A stretch of DNA of 64,000 nucleotides, from contig JABCPU010000006.1 of the NCBI GenBank assembly GCA_016800925.1, forward strand, positions 434,001-498,000, written 5' to 3'. Numbering within the stretch: position 1 is the stretch's first letter; the number at the start of each line of letters is the position of its first letter. Source of the stretch: Suillus spraguei. Taxonomy: Eukaryota; Basidiomycota; Agaricomycetes; Boletales; Suillaceae. Made by a program: the position numbers and the translations under genes. The notes under the pieces were generated by a model. That model worked only from the letters and a program-made list of their open reading frames with translations. It did not search any database and was not told the origin of the DNA. This document shows positions 10,671 through 22,333 of this stretch, one piece after another.

Positions 10671-12150
10671 TCAATTGTCCTCCGCTCGGAATCGCTTCCT
10701 GTCTGAGCCACCACCAAACTGGCCCCCTTGCTGGCCTTGCATGAACGCTGGGTTGAAGTGACCTTGCATGCCGAGGCCGCCGCGTCCCCCCATCATTCCC
10801 ATACCTATAGCATACATCGAGTGCAAGTAAGAACAATAATCCACATGCATGAGACCGTTAGAAGCCCATACCCATTCCTCCTACACCACGCCCGCCCACC
10901 ATCATACCACTTCCTCTGGGTCCCTGGGGAACCATGCCGCGCCCGCCGAAGCCGCCCATGCCCATGCCCATGTTCCCCATCCCCATCATGTTCATGCCGC
11001 CCATGCCCATGCCCATACCCCCCATCATTGTGGGCATGCCGCCACGCATCATGTTGTTCGTCATACCACCACCCCCGCGACTTTGTACCCCCATCATGCC
11101 TCCTCCCATCTGATTGGAAGCGTTACCACGGAAGTTCCCTGTCGAGCCGCGGCCCATGCCTGTCCCTGATGTGGATATAGGGGTTCCTTGCTGAGGGTTT
11201 CGGGTGTCCCGAGGTGGTGGTTCTAAAGCCGTATGTATTAGCTAAAACTGCAGTCAAAAGCACCGAGCGATCATCAAACCTTTCGGGAGTGTGCGGAATG
11301 GATTGCCTTGTGACGAACTTGTCAGAGTTGCTGTAGCACGTCTATTTTGAAAGTCACTGAGTGCAAGGTCAGCCTTACATTCCCATCGAAGCGTCGAGCC
11401 TCACATACTTATTATCGAACCATGTTTTGATCGCGTTGGCGTTTTCGAAACTACTGAACTCCACGTAGGCAATACTGATGTGACTGAGTAACACCTCAAT
11501 TCGGCCAGGAAGTTGCTCACCCTTTACTCTTGCCATTCACCTTGTGCTCAGAAAAGGTAATGTCACGGTGATCGATTGACACGCCGAGATTAAGAGCGAC
11601 TTGACGCAGGTCCTCATCCGTTGTCCACTGTAGGAGAGAGAAACACAAAGACAGGCTTAGAAGGATGTACACAGGATTCTAAACGACAGGACAAACGGAC
11701 CCATTGCAAATCGCCGATATACAGTGCATCATAGCCCATCATCGACGGATCCGTCCCGCCTCCCATATAACTACCGTTTTGCACACTGGCGTTGTAGTTA
11801 CCGTTCATGCCATTCAAGACACCTTCGGTCCTAACCTGCCCTTGCTGCATTGGCTGAGCGTGAGGAGCTGGAGGCGAGTGTTGGGCGAGTGACGGTTTTG
11901 TTTCCTCCTCATCTTCCTCTTCACCTCGAGGCCGTTTCTCACCTGTCGAGGGTTCGACTACGGTCGTTATAGCCTCCACCGGTTCTTCCTTTGCATCGAA
12001 TTCCTGTCCGTTAACACCCTTTAAGCGCGCATACAGTCAGTCCAACTAGTTGCTCAACCAAGCAGACGCATATTATGTGCCCACCTGGCTGGCTCTGCCG
12101 ACAGCATAAGCTTCGTATTCGCCGTAGATATCATAATCTTCCTCAGGCAT
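10671..12150 (-). CDS. CPSF6/CFIm68-like RRM protein with Gly/Met-rich tail
   Basis: Exon 1 encodes [20 protein letters not shown]. Exon 2 gives an acidic linker with [14 protein letters not shown], then the start of an RNA recognition motif, [10 protein letters not shown]. After an intron the RRM continues as [53 protein letters not shown]. The YIGDLQWWTTDEDL signature and missing canonical RNP aromatics match the RRM of cleavage factor Im 68-kDa subunit (CPSF6/7), which acts in 3'-end processing in the nucleus. The tail (about 11157-10700) is made of GMG, MGG and GGRG repeats and ends [10 protein letters not shown]. Metazoan CPSF6 has Pro-rich and RS-like tails instead, so the Met/Gly tail is a lineage difference. 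At least seven exons join in frame. An alternative reading is a generic RRM/RGG hnRNP-like protein. Confidence 0.77.
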
Positions 12151-12701
12151 TTTTTCGCTGACTCAAGCAGAAGAATAGAAAGTCTTTTGCACTAGAAAAA
12201 GTAAAATGACAGGATTTGAGTACCAACGGACATAAGAGTAACACAAATGATAACGAGGCAAAACTTCCATACGGCGCATCACGAAGCTGCCTGCCCGCGC
12301 TACCCAAGTCAGCTATACAAACGAGTGGAGGAGCTCTTACATGATAGGTAAAGATACAGTGACAATTTTTTTTTACGTGCTCAACAGCTGAGCGAAATAC
12401 AGGACGTAGAATAAGAACAGAAAAAACCAGTGGAACGCAAGGAGAGCGTACAAGTTGCGCGACAACGACGTGGAAGAGTAAAAGCAAGAGAATGTTCGGG
12501 GAACTTCACCAAATCCGTCATGTTCTATAGCGGTAACATTTGTTTGGTTCTGTTTGCAATCCGTGGCGCAGTTGGCGTCTAACCTTCTCGTCCTGCCGCT
12601 GACTTTTGAGATTGATGACGATCATTTCGCAGAACATGTGAATTTAAGGTAGCTAATCTAGAATCCTACGGTTGCTGACTCGGTAGGAACCAATCGCCAC
12701 A
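12151..12701. other. Intergenic between two minus-strand genes
   Basis: A 551-base spacer with the promoter of the CPSF6-like gene and the trailer of the DENND6-like gene. Nothing else is recognised. Confidence 0.5.
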
Positions 12702-14879
12702 TCAGCCAGCCCATTTGTCCTGCAGCGTCCTATGCACTACTTCCTCTTGCTCAGCCAACCACAGCCCAAATGCTGGCGTTTTCAGCCACCTTTCATAGAA
12801 TTCTCTCCGCTTAGTCGCGGACTTAAACGGCAGAGGGGAACCATTTGCCTTAAGTGAAGAGAAGAAGTCAACAGTGCTGAAAGGCTTTAGGCGTCGACAA
12901 CCCGAAACAGTGGTACGTTCCGTCGGAGAGGGTATCAAAGTATTGAGGTACCTGTTCAAAGGAACTAACATGGTATTAGTACGGGAGCTTAAGTGTCTTC
13001 TTAGGTCCAAAGACGCTTGTATCCCTGGGAATGATGAATAAGTTACGGCACTAATCATAATTTGAGACACGGACTGTGCTGGGCGCTTGCATGACAAGCT
13101 TTCTCGACAGCTGTTAATAATTGGCGGTCCTTGGAAATGTATCGGCGATGAGTTCTTGTACGCCATCCAGGTGACGGCCCTGCCATAACAGTGGTATCCC
13201 CCTGACTGCAGCAAATTTGAGTGATGAGAGTTGGGAACCCAAGCAACCTCAGACGCACCTTGCTCTCAGGCCTACGCTCAAGACGTGAGGCCAGTGGGCG
13301 CAAGACTTCTGGAAGAATGGATTGGTCACACCCAAGATAAGGCCAGCTTTAGGTGGGAGTTTATTGACCAGAAGGGCGTGATCTTTGTCATGAATGGTAA
13401 AGTAAGGACGAAAATCATTCGCAAGAGGTATCTGAGAATGGAATATGTCAGCCATAGATTCAACAGATGGAAAGCAGAACGGCGCACAGGACGTAACAGA
13501 TCCCTGAGCCACCAAACTGCTTGACTCGTGGTTGCGGGAGAAGATCCGAAAACCAAGATTGGCTCGCAAAGCATCAGACACTCCCAAATCGACCACAAAT
13601 GCGACAGGGAGGCTTCGAATATGGATATCGGAGGCGGGTCAAGTGGAGCTATTGAAGACAATAGCTGATATGGTCCAGTCAGTCACCGGTGATTCAGAGT
13701 AAGGGAGAACTTGGTTACATGCAAATTGGGGTCAAATTTTTCATGAAAAGATGCAGTCTCTGTCAATTGTTGAATGTTTGCATTCATGGGCAACTCGACA
13801 TGGAGAACTGAGCCTAGAAATCCTAGCTCGGTAGTCACACCCGGCGATGGGCTGCACCTTTCTTTGACAGATAAGATTTAATTGATTGGAACGCGCGATA
13901 AGCACAGTGGCACACGCACCAGTTAGCAATGTTATGACATGCTGTTTCCAGTATAGGTACACCATGAATTAGGAACAAGGGCCCAAGCTTCTTGATTAGA
14001 ATGGTAAAGAGTGCAGGGTACTGTAAGTGGGAGAGAAGAACGAGAGAAGTCTATTCAATGTTAGCAAAGTAGTTCGACGCGTGTGAATATTGATTTACCT
14101 GTTGGTATCCTCGCTTCGACGTATTGTCTCTTCTCTGGGAAAAATGCGAATACCCATAAATGTATCCATCGATGCTATCTGGTCTGTTGTTACCGTGGTC
14201 TAGACTGACGTGTTTGTACGGTGCGCCGAGAGCTTGAATGCGAAAAGAATGTACTTCCGATCCTTGTTCGAATTGTAAAGAATCCGGGAAGGATGAGAAA
14301 GCACTTGAAAATAGATTTCAACACGCAATCAGACAGATGGGGACGATGAATTCTTACATGTTCTCCTTCTCTGCGGGTGCCAGATACAACGGTGGATGTA
14401 CCCCGCAAATGACAGGACCGACATCCAGATCAAAATTGACTGCAGCGCATGGTATGATGTGCAAGATAGTTCAAGTATGCTACGTGGCACTGACCTATGG
14501 CGAAAGCCAAGACCCATTGGGCCATTCGCAACGCCCTGTCTCGCTCGAACTCAAAGCTAGCAAACTCTGAACTTAGATGTAACGCTGTATCAGATTTTGC
14601 CAGATGAGGAATAGTCCTAGAGCGTGTCATGGTCTTTTGCCCAACCAGGCAAAGTCCAAAATGCGTATCCTGAACGTTGGACAGCGAGGGCGACTTGAGA
14701 GGACTCGGAGGGTTTTGAAATGATCCAATACCATGGATCGGAATTTGTGATTCGGTTGGAGAAGGTTGCTCAGATGGTAGCCTTGAGGCAATGGTTTCAG
14801 TTGATCCTGTGCAGGACCCTGATCGAGAAGGATAAAGCAAACCGATATCTTGCTCCATCTCTGTTGTTTCCTCCATCAT
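12702..14879 (-). CDS. DENND6-type DENN-domain Rab guanine nucleotide exchange factor
   Basis: Exons read on the minus strand give a uDENN-DENN-dDENN protein. The uDENN part has VNFDLDVGPVICGVHPPLYL then IAFSSFPDSLQFEQGSEVHS. Then come HFSQRRDNTSKRGYQQ, SLVLLSHLQYPALFTILIKK and LGPLFLIHGVPILETACHNI. The core DENN region reads WSIWECLMLCEPILVFGSSP and IPLANDFRPYFTIHDKD, followed by GLILGVTNPFFQKSCAHWPH. The C-terminus has DLRRHLSSRTNTMLVPLNRY and ends QEEVVHRTLQDKWAG. The FPDS, DFRPYFTIHD and GVTNPFF motifs are hallmarks of DENND6. Animal members activate Rab14 on endosomes. The fungal role is inferred to be endosomal Rab activation. About nine exons are needed and all joins keep frame. I chose the MMEETTEMEQ start at 14879; an in-frame ATG at 14912 would add 11 residues. 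The N-terminal 130 residues are Ser/Pro-rich and unconserved. Confidence 0.87.
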
Positions 14880-15290
14880 GGTCCAAAGTGTCGAAGATGC
14901 TGGACGACGCACACGTCGATGTCAAGATCGTTGTAACTAATGACAACGTGTCAAGTCCAAACACGACGATTTACACGTGGTTAAGTAGGGTTTGGGGAAA
15001 ATACCTCCTTTTTCTTGATATCTACTCATCGATTCTCTTCCAACCGCCTCGAGGCTGCCGAACCGCGACCTTCGTCTTCTTGAACACGAGCTTGGGAGAA
15101 ATTCCAATTTTATTGTTCACGAAGACCAAATCCGAGTCGGTCGGATATTGTACGATTCTTGTCGTAGCCACGCGAATCATAGTGCATGATTGTCATCTCG
15201 CCATCGCCGACTCACACCAACTGTCCATAATTCTGTTTTATACATCACGGTTATATCTTTATAAACCCTGTCATCTTCATTGCTTGGACT
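14880..15290. promoter_or_regulatory. Shared bidirectional promoter region, DENND6-like and Argonaute
   Basis: A 411-base spacer between the start codons of two divergently transcribed genes, so both must be driven from here. No element was identified with confidence beyond a TATA-like ATATCTTTATAAACC near 15252-15266, in front of the Argonaute start. Confidence 0.45.
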
Positions 15291-18200
15291 ATGTCTTTTG
15301 GCAACCATACTATGATAGACACATCTTTCCAAATCGCTTCGGCGTCTAATGTGCCGTTGGGTCAACGTAGACCCATGCCTGTCTACGCAAATGCTTTCGA
15401 CGTAATGCAAATCCCAGTCAAAGCATACGAGCAATACGATGGTGAGTATATATCTACTTCACTGGGGGTCGACATGGTCCTGAATAAATTTATGCAGTCG
15501 GTGCGTGCGCCTTCGTGCCAGTAGCAATTACGCTGTTCGAATAAATCTTCTTCAGTAATGACACCTGATGTGGAAAATGTTCGATGGAGACATCGAATAG
15601 TCGAAAGACTTCAAAACCACGAAGCACCCAGGGTCTTTCGTCTATGTTTGTTTGACGGAAAGAGCATCCTATACTCTGCTGCACCGCTGGATCTTCCCGA
15701 TGGCACTTCGGGCAACGTATGCTCTCGGTTGTAGTCCAGCACTCTCGGTTCCTGATATCGGTTACAGTACACGCTTGTCGTTCCCGGTAAGGGTCGAGTT
15801 ACGGTTAAGGTAGCTCGCGTCGCGGGCGAGACAGTGACATTCGAGTACGCATTTCCGGTTTCAGTTTAAGAGTATCTCATGACATGTATGCTGCAGCGAC
15901 CTGAAAAGATTTCTCACTGGACAAATCAGCGATCAGACACCAAAGGTTTCCGTTGCCCTCAATCTCCTGCAATTTATTGTTCGCCAGGCCCCGAATCTGT
16001 AAGCCGTACATCACGCAATTAATGATATCACTGAACTTCCTTCAGTAAGTACCCGAATAATGGAAGAGCATACTTTACCAGCGGCGGCTCAAAAGATCTC
16101 CGCGGAGGTCTTCAGCTGTTTCGTGGATTCTTTCAGTACGTCATGTTACAGACCCTATTGATCGTTCCTTACATTGGCGTGTAGAAGTGTCAGACCAGCA
16201 ATCGGCAGAGTTCTTGTGAATATCGATATCAGCGCAGCCGCAATGTATGTCATGCAAATCGCTATTACTTCTCATCGTAATTCCCATTAGGTATAAACCG
16301 GGGCCGTTTGTGGACATTGCTCTAGAAGTTTTGAACATTCGAGGGAATGCACGAGCTCTCAGCTACAAAAAGCATAGCAAAGAGTGGAATGTTCTCAGCC
16401 AATTTTTCCGGAATGTCCTTGTTGACATAAAGTTACCAAAAAAAACTGTGACGAAGAAAATTGTTGGTCTCGTTGAAGCAGCCGGACGTTTTCCGTTTAC
16501 TCAAGAGCAAGAAGACGGTTTAGCCCTTCCCACAACTGTGGCAGTACGCTCTGCATCAATTGCTTTTATCGTCTCATTCTGCATATGATTGACATTTACG
16601 CAGGAATACTACCACAAGACACATAACATACGCCTATCCTTTCCTGACATCATTGGCATTGAATTGAGCCGTGGATCTGGAAAAAATACCGTGATCCCAG
16701 CTGAGCTCTGCACTGTGGCCGCAGGCCAGCGGTACACCCGCAAACTACCGCAGAACATGACGAGTATGATGGTTGATTTTTCTAAATTCAGGCCAGAGAA
16801 ACGGTTGGAAATGATCGTTGGCCAGAAAGGTGACCGAGTCCAACCTCCCGTAAGTCGTTAGTTGAAGTTAAGATGGATTAATCATTTTCGTCCAGACGCT
16901 CGAGTATGCCACTTCACCTTATATTCGAGACGCGGGAATGGAAATATCAGAGAAACCGATTACAGTACAAGGTCAACTCCTCAAACCACCTACCATTTTC
17001 TACGGCAACAGACAGTCGGCGGTAAGTGATTTTTACCCTACGTTGCTCAATTTAGCAATATTTTGCCACAGGATGTAAACAACGGAGCATGGAACATAAC
17101 GAGGCAACATCTACACTCCCCCGAGATCATCAGGGCGTGGGCAGTTGTAGATTACAGTCTAAGGCTCGATCAAAACGTTATAAAAGCGTTTATGGATACA
17201 CTTGAACAGTGTTGCACTGCACGAGGTATGTTGATCGCGCTGTTGAAAATCTGGTATTCACCATCATATTCCAGGAATGAGTACGATTTTATTGAGGTTC
17301 TCAAGGGTGTTGTTCACGATTTATTGTAGGTGTAAGAGCTAAGCCGTCATATAAACGAGGTAGTGGTGTCGGCTCGGTAGACCGGGTACGCACGCTTTTT
17401 TTGAAGTTTTTATTTGTACTGAAGGTGATTTCGAAGGATATCAAGGAGGCATGTTCGCTTGCATTGGTTTCAGCCGGAGCCCCTCCTGGTTATAACAAGC
17501 CACCTGAGATTGTACTAGTCATACTGCCTCAATCTGCTGCCGAAATTCGCCAAGATGTCAAGAGAGCGGGGGATGTTACCCTTGGTGTAGGCATCATCGT
17601 CAATCACAACTTTCTGGGCTGACATGACCTCACGACTAGGTTTCTACTCAGTGTGTGGTGGGTTTAGCTTGACATCCTGACCGTTAGTTATTTTTCAACA
17701 CATATTTCACAGCGGGAAGACAACATTGCAAAGTTTTCAGGGAGACAACTTGACCAATACTGCAATAACATCGCAATCAAGTGCGTAATATTTCAAAACA
17801 TGATTTTTGTGAAGCTCGTGTAGACTTCTTTGCGTACAGAATCAATGCTCGGTTAACGGGAGTAAACTCCATCCCATCATCGCCTGCATATGACTGGTTC
17901 ATCAAAGAAGATTTCATGTTTTTTGGTCTGTGATGCCATCAATGATTTGGCATTTGCACTGACACCAATGTTCATTTTCAGGGGCTGATGTTGGTCATCC
18001 CGGACCCGGTGTTCAGAACAAGCCCTCGGTTGCCAGCGTCGTCTTTTCGTATGACCGGTACGGTGTCAAGTACAGTGCGATATCGAGGGTGCAGCAGCCG
18101 CGGCAGGAGAGAATAGGCGAGCTCGGTCCTATGGTTTATGTACGCATTGCCTTCTGGCTGTCGGGACAACCAATTTATCATTTACAGGACGCCATTACAC

Positions 18201-19242
18201 GATATGGCAAGGTCAACGGGAAAGCCCCGAGGAGACTCATGTTCTTCAGAGACGGTCTCTCTGAAGGTGAATATGTAGGTGTCGGTGAACTAGAGTTCCA
18301 AGACATTAAAGGTTCGTCAGAGACAATAAAATTTTGCAGAATGTTGTCAATTCTATTTATCTAGAGGCCGTGAGAAGGGTGTGGGCTGAAGTTAAATTAA
18401 GGGACCCTCCCCCTCTAATCACCTACCTTATCGTGGGGAAGAGGTGATGTTCCATTCGAGGCGGGCAAGCAATGACCGCTGACTTTCCTCACAGACATCA
18501 CGTTCGCTTCTTCCCGACAAACCCGTACGTACCTCTTCCTGCGCATCTGTTCCTTATTGAGTAGTTCTCATAGTCAAGATGGAGATCGAAAGAGCGGTAA
18601 TGTGCAAGCTGGGTTTGTCGCCAGTGAAGGGATCGCCAATCCGATTGCCAAGGACTTTTACCTCCTGTCTCACGGTGGGATACTTGGAAGTTGGTGTACA
18701 GTATGTGCAGCGATGTTCAGATTAACTGATTATGCCATTTCCAGCAAGTCGACCTGCCCACTACATAGTATTGAAGGACGAAATTTTCAATTTTGATATC
18801 AAGCCGTAAGTTTCAGCCGAAGAACGCACAAGTATAAGTACCGACTAAATTCGTGCTCTTAAGCATACAAGAGGTGGCATATACTCTGTGCCACGCGTAC
18901 GTGAGCGCAACTCGATCTGTCTCCATACCGGCCCCTGTGTATTGTACGTTCTTCTGCATCTTTTATCAAGTAACTTGTTGACGATTCTCTTGAAGATGCG
19001 GACGTACGACTATTTTTGTCGACGCTTTTGGAGTTGTAACTGATTACATCTCTCACATTTTACAGAAGGTCTGCGCTCGCGCCGAGTATCACTTTGATGC
19101 AACTTTACGGTACATGGACAGCGATGGTGCAACTGTAGCGAGTTCGAGTACTTGTGAGAAGCAGTCATTTAACCTTAGCCAGTGGCGATCTGGCTACGCA
19201 CAAACCCACTCATCCATGCTGGCCAGGATGTTTTTCGCATGA
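15291..19242 (+). CDS. Argonaute (eukaryotic AGO clade) with complete N, PAZ, MID and PIWI regions
   Basis: Binds small RNAs and silences complementary targets, presumably in quelling or heterochromatin pathways. It starts MSFGNHTMIDTSFQIASASN, with an unusually short leader before NAFDVMQIPVKAYEQYD. The linker and PAZ carry GGSKDLRGGLQLFRGFFQ, SVRPAIGRVLVNIDISAAAM, YKPGPFVDIALEVLNI and IELSRGSG. The MID region has a Gln/Lys-rich 5'-end pocket area. PIWI catalytic residues are visible: Asp in GADVGHPGPG (about 17982), Glu in QQPRQERIGELG (about 18100), Asp in FFRDGLSEGEY (about 18250) and a final Asp in PAPVYYADKVCARAEYH (19001-19003), a DEDD set expected to slice. The C-terminus ends ARMFFA, as in active AGOs. 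There are more than fifteen introns. One exon near 18996 is only 8 nt. Overall the gene looks intact. It is transcribed away from the DENND6-like gene. Confidence 0.92.
18996..19003 (+). other. 8-nt micro-exon of Argonaute carrying the fourth catalytic residue
   Basis: The exon ATGCGGAC is flanked by an intron at 18944-18995 (GTACGT...TTGAAG) and one at 19004-19065 (GTACGA...TTACAG). Together with the last base of the preceding exon it encodes Tyr-Ala-Asp of the conserved YYAD motif. Joining the outer exons directly would give TAT-TAA, an immediate stop. The reading depends on the highly conserved protein sequence on both sides. Confidence 0.75.
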
Positions 19243-20043
19243 GACTGTACTTTTGAACTTTTAGTATTTTGTCGGTATTAGCGTCGTATCCATTAGCCCC
19301 GAGCCCGTTGTATGTACCTACGTGTCCTTTCCGAGTGTTTTTTTTCAGGTAATCAGCGCGGTATCGCCCATGGTCCAAGGTTCTGCTAGTATCCAGCAAG
19401 CACCTAGCTGGTGGATGACGTTAGAAGGAAGTTCACAACATAAACATTTGATTTGGGCATGTTTTTCATGCACTGCGTTTGAGTATGGGAGAGCTGGATA
19501 GTGCACACAAGTGACCCGATATCATGACGACCTGTCACGACTACCCGACTCAGTTCCCCAGCACGATTGGAGGTACCAGATACCTCCCCGAAGTGGCGCA
19601 TTGGACTCTGGCAGCCGCAGGACTCTGGTACTCCTTTGAGGTACGAACATTGATGCATCAATGCTAAATGCCATACATTCCGTAGTTGATTTAACGTCAC
19701 GTTGATCGGTGATTGACTGATTAGTGATCACTGCGAAGTCAAGTACTCGAGACGAGGAGTGGTACCAAGTGAAAATAGGTTTAGTAGCCTGTCTGCAACG
19801 ATCACTACAAAACCAACTTACCGACCAATCTCTTAGGTTCTAGAAGGTGTGGAGGTTCTGAAGATTGTGAACAAGGAAGAAATTGTGTTGTGCCACTCGC
19901 GGCCGAATTCAAAGGATTGGATCGTCAGTGACACTTGATGTGACTAAAAATCACGTGCACATTACACGACGCGTTCCATTTGATATTTCATGTTATCCAG
20001 TGTTAGTACTTACTTGTAACTCGACCAACCACTGATTCAAACG
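19243..20043. other. Intergenic, no supported gene
   Basis: An 800-base stretch after the Argonaute stop. Overlapping minus-strand frames near 19404-19731 have no recognisable similarity and no matching splice sites. It should hold the Argonaute trailer and the promoter of the next plus-strand gene. Confidence 0.45.
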
Positions 20044-22027
20044 ATGACAGGTGCTAACTACATGGGAGGGAAAAGGTTGGTGGACATTAAAATTTATCAT
20101 GGTTACTTATATTTCGTGTATGTAGGAATGCTGCTCGAGCGCGGACCAAAGACAGTACAAGTCGGGTTCAGAAGCGACATTTCGGTCAACAGAGGTTGGC
20201 AGCTGCGTTATGCAACACGAAGGAAGAAAGGGGAAGGCCTGAAAGGATGTCCCTGAAGTCTGTTTTACATCAAATCAATCTTGCTCATGCACAACGAGAC
20301 GCGAAAATCAAAGACAGTTACCCCTCCACAGCGCATAGTAGTAGTACAGGCACATCACGCAACCCATCCGAGTCATTTGCCCACGGTACCTCATTTGTCA
20401 CCTCAAAGCGCCGCAAAAAACCTTCGAAGATACTTCGGACGCTTGATTTTTCTGATCGTATGTGATATATCCCCTGATATATGCCATATCGACCTGTCTT
20501 ATATTATGTGCTGATCATGTCAGCGGTGGCCTATCGTGATGCAATCGATCGCATATTATCAATCCCTCTTTCAGAGATGATTGGTCTGTCCCTGCAAGAA
20601 ATGTCACCCCGCAGCGAAGATGGGGGCCCTGGCATTGATCCCCACGAAGATATCCTCCTGCCTATCGATGGTGACAGTGAGTCGGATGTTCAGGTAACAT
20701 CAGAGAGAATGATGAGTATCAGAGTAGAGCACTGACCATATCCTAGTTTCAAGGAACGTCTAGTGTCATTTTCTCTCACACCGGTCAGTATTCAGGAAGT
20801 GCTAGCCATTTGTACCCACTGATAGATAATTATAATGACCGCGACGATGAAGGAATTTACGACAATCATTTGAACGGACGAATATCGCAACCTTCTTCTC
20901 CAGATCATCGTATGGTCACCAGTCATGAGAGTCCGCTACGGAGCCTGAGTATCGAGGCAGATAGTCTCCACGGAAGCTGGGTCAACGACTCAGGTTATGC
21001 CGACGTGGATGTTTCTGAGACGGGAAACCTTCGCGGATCTATGTTCACCCATGATATTCCGGACCCGCAGCGATATACCTCACCTCCGTCAAACAGCTTC
21101 CCGTTTTCTTTCGGCTCTGATTCTCAAGAAACAGAGGAATACATTCTTGACATGGACACATCACCACCCTCATCGCATGGCTCCTTCTCAAAGTTGCATG
21201 GTGGATGGAGTTCCAATCACAAACATTTCTTGCAACGATTCTCCACTTCTCCGGTCGGTTCTCCTGCACTCATTGCCACGCACGACTCCCTTGAGTCCTT
21301 CGGACGGGATAGTCCCATCAAGTGCAGCAGTCCTGTATCACAGTCTCTTTGCCACACACGCGATGTTAAGCAAATTCCAGCTTCATCCTTCGAAACACAA
21401 TACACTTCTACAACTCCTCAGAAGGTGATGACCCACGCTGCCCAAACTTCAGAAGCAGTTATGAGATCCTTCACTGAGATATCTAATACGGGAAATCGTC
21501 GACCTTTTCATAACTCACATTCTGCCGGTCGAACAGAACCTGTGGAATTACACTCTTTCAATTCGTCGCATAGGCTTTCTTCTTTCCGTGGCTTAGATAT
21601 ACATGATCCTGGATTGCCTTTGGATATTCTCAACGACCCGGACCCATGGGCGACCATCGGGAAGATTCTAAACCTTGATATCGTAGAGGAGCACGACAAT
21701 GATGACATCCTTTTTACTTGCGGTCGGGAGGGTGTCGGCTATGTCAGACGCCATTTGGATGAAACAGCACATGAAGGTTCACAGTCGGAAGAAACGCCTT
21801 CGCCTTATCACTCTAATCCCGCAGAAGACATGAACTTCGCAGGTCAGGGCGAACCACTTTGTACGTTGATAGTGGCAGAGTCGGAGATGCAAACAGAGTC
21901 ACCTTGCATCCCCACCACACTCGTGCATCGAGTCTCACTCCAGGATGTACAACGCATTGGAATGGATGACGATTATATGTATGAGGGTCCCCGTTTGTTT
22001 GGTGACTCAGACGAAGAAGATGGATAG
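20044..22027 (+). CDS. Hypothetical Ser-rich acidic protein, basidiomycete type
   Basis: Begins MTGANYMGGKR, then an intron GTTGGTGG...TATGTAG near 20076-20126, then NAARARTKDSTSRVQKRHFG, QQRLAAALCNTKEER and RMSLKSVLHQINLAHAQRDA. A second intron near 20461 joins RTLDFSDP to VAYRDAIDRILSIPLSEMIG. After a third intron near 20693 the long last exon is Ser/Pro/Asp-rich. It contains VEEHDNDDILFTCGREGVGY and ends YEGPRLFGDSDEEDG. The basic N-terminal segment and short helical blocks look ordered; the rest is probably disordered and phosphorylated. I recognise no family. The frame is intact over the whole length. The start at 20044 is favoured because the first exon splices cleanly in frame. Confidence 0.65.
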
Positions 22028-22333
22028 TTTTACATCTTGTACGTAGTGTGATAGGAGAACCACCGGCAATGGCCGTACAGTAGAATCACGAGTCACCTGA
22101 CTTAACGCGTCTTGAGGCATCACTTTGCCTCTGTGGGCTCTGTACAGTTCTGCAGAAGGGACCAACCTGTGGCCAGCCATTTTTTGGTGGTGGGAAAAAA
22201 GGTGTTTTGCTGATGTACTATTACTTGACTTGAATTATTGTCAGATCATTCCTGTCAGTGCACAACGCCTTCAGTGCAGCTCAACCTAACTCTTCTATCT
22301 CTGATCCCTCTGAATGGTCCATACACTGTAGTC
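22028..22333. other. Short intergenic region
   Basis: A 306-base spacer between two codirectional genes that contains the trailer and promoter. Nothing else is seen. Confidence 0.45.

Noticed and set aside
10728..11180. His/Pro/Cys-rich plus-strand frames
   Set aside because: They are the antisense of the Met/Gly-rich tail of the CPSF6-like gene, which is supported by the RRM and splice sites.
19404..19731. Two overlapping minus-strand frames downstream of Argonaute
   Set aside because: They overlap each other in different frames and carry no known motif.
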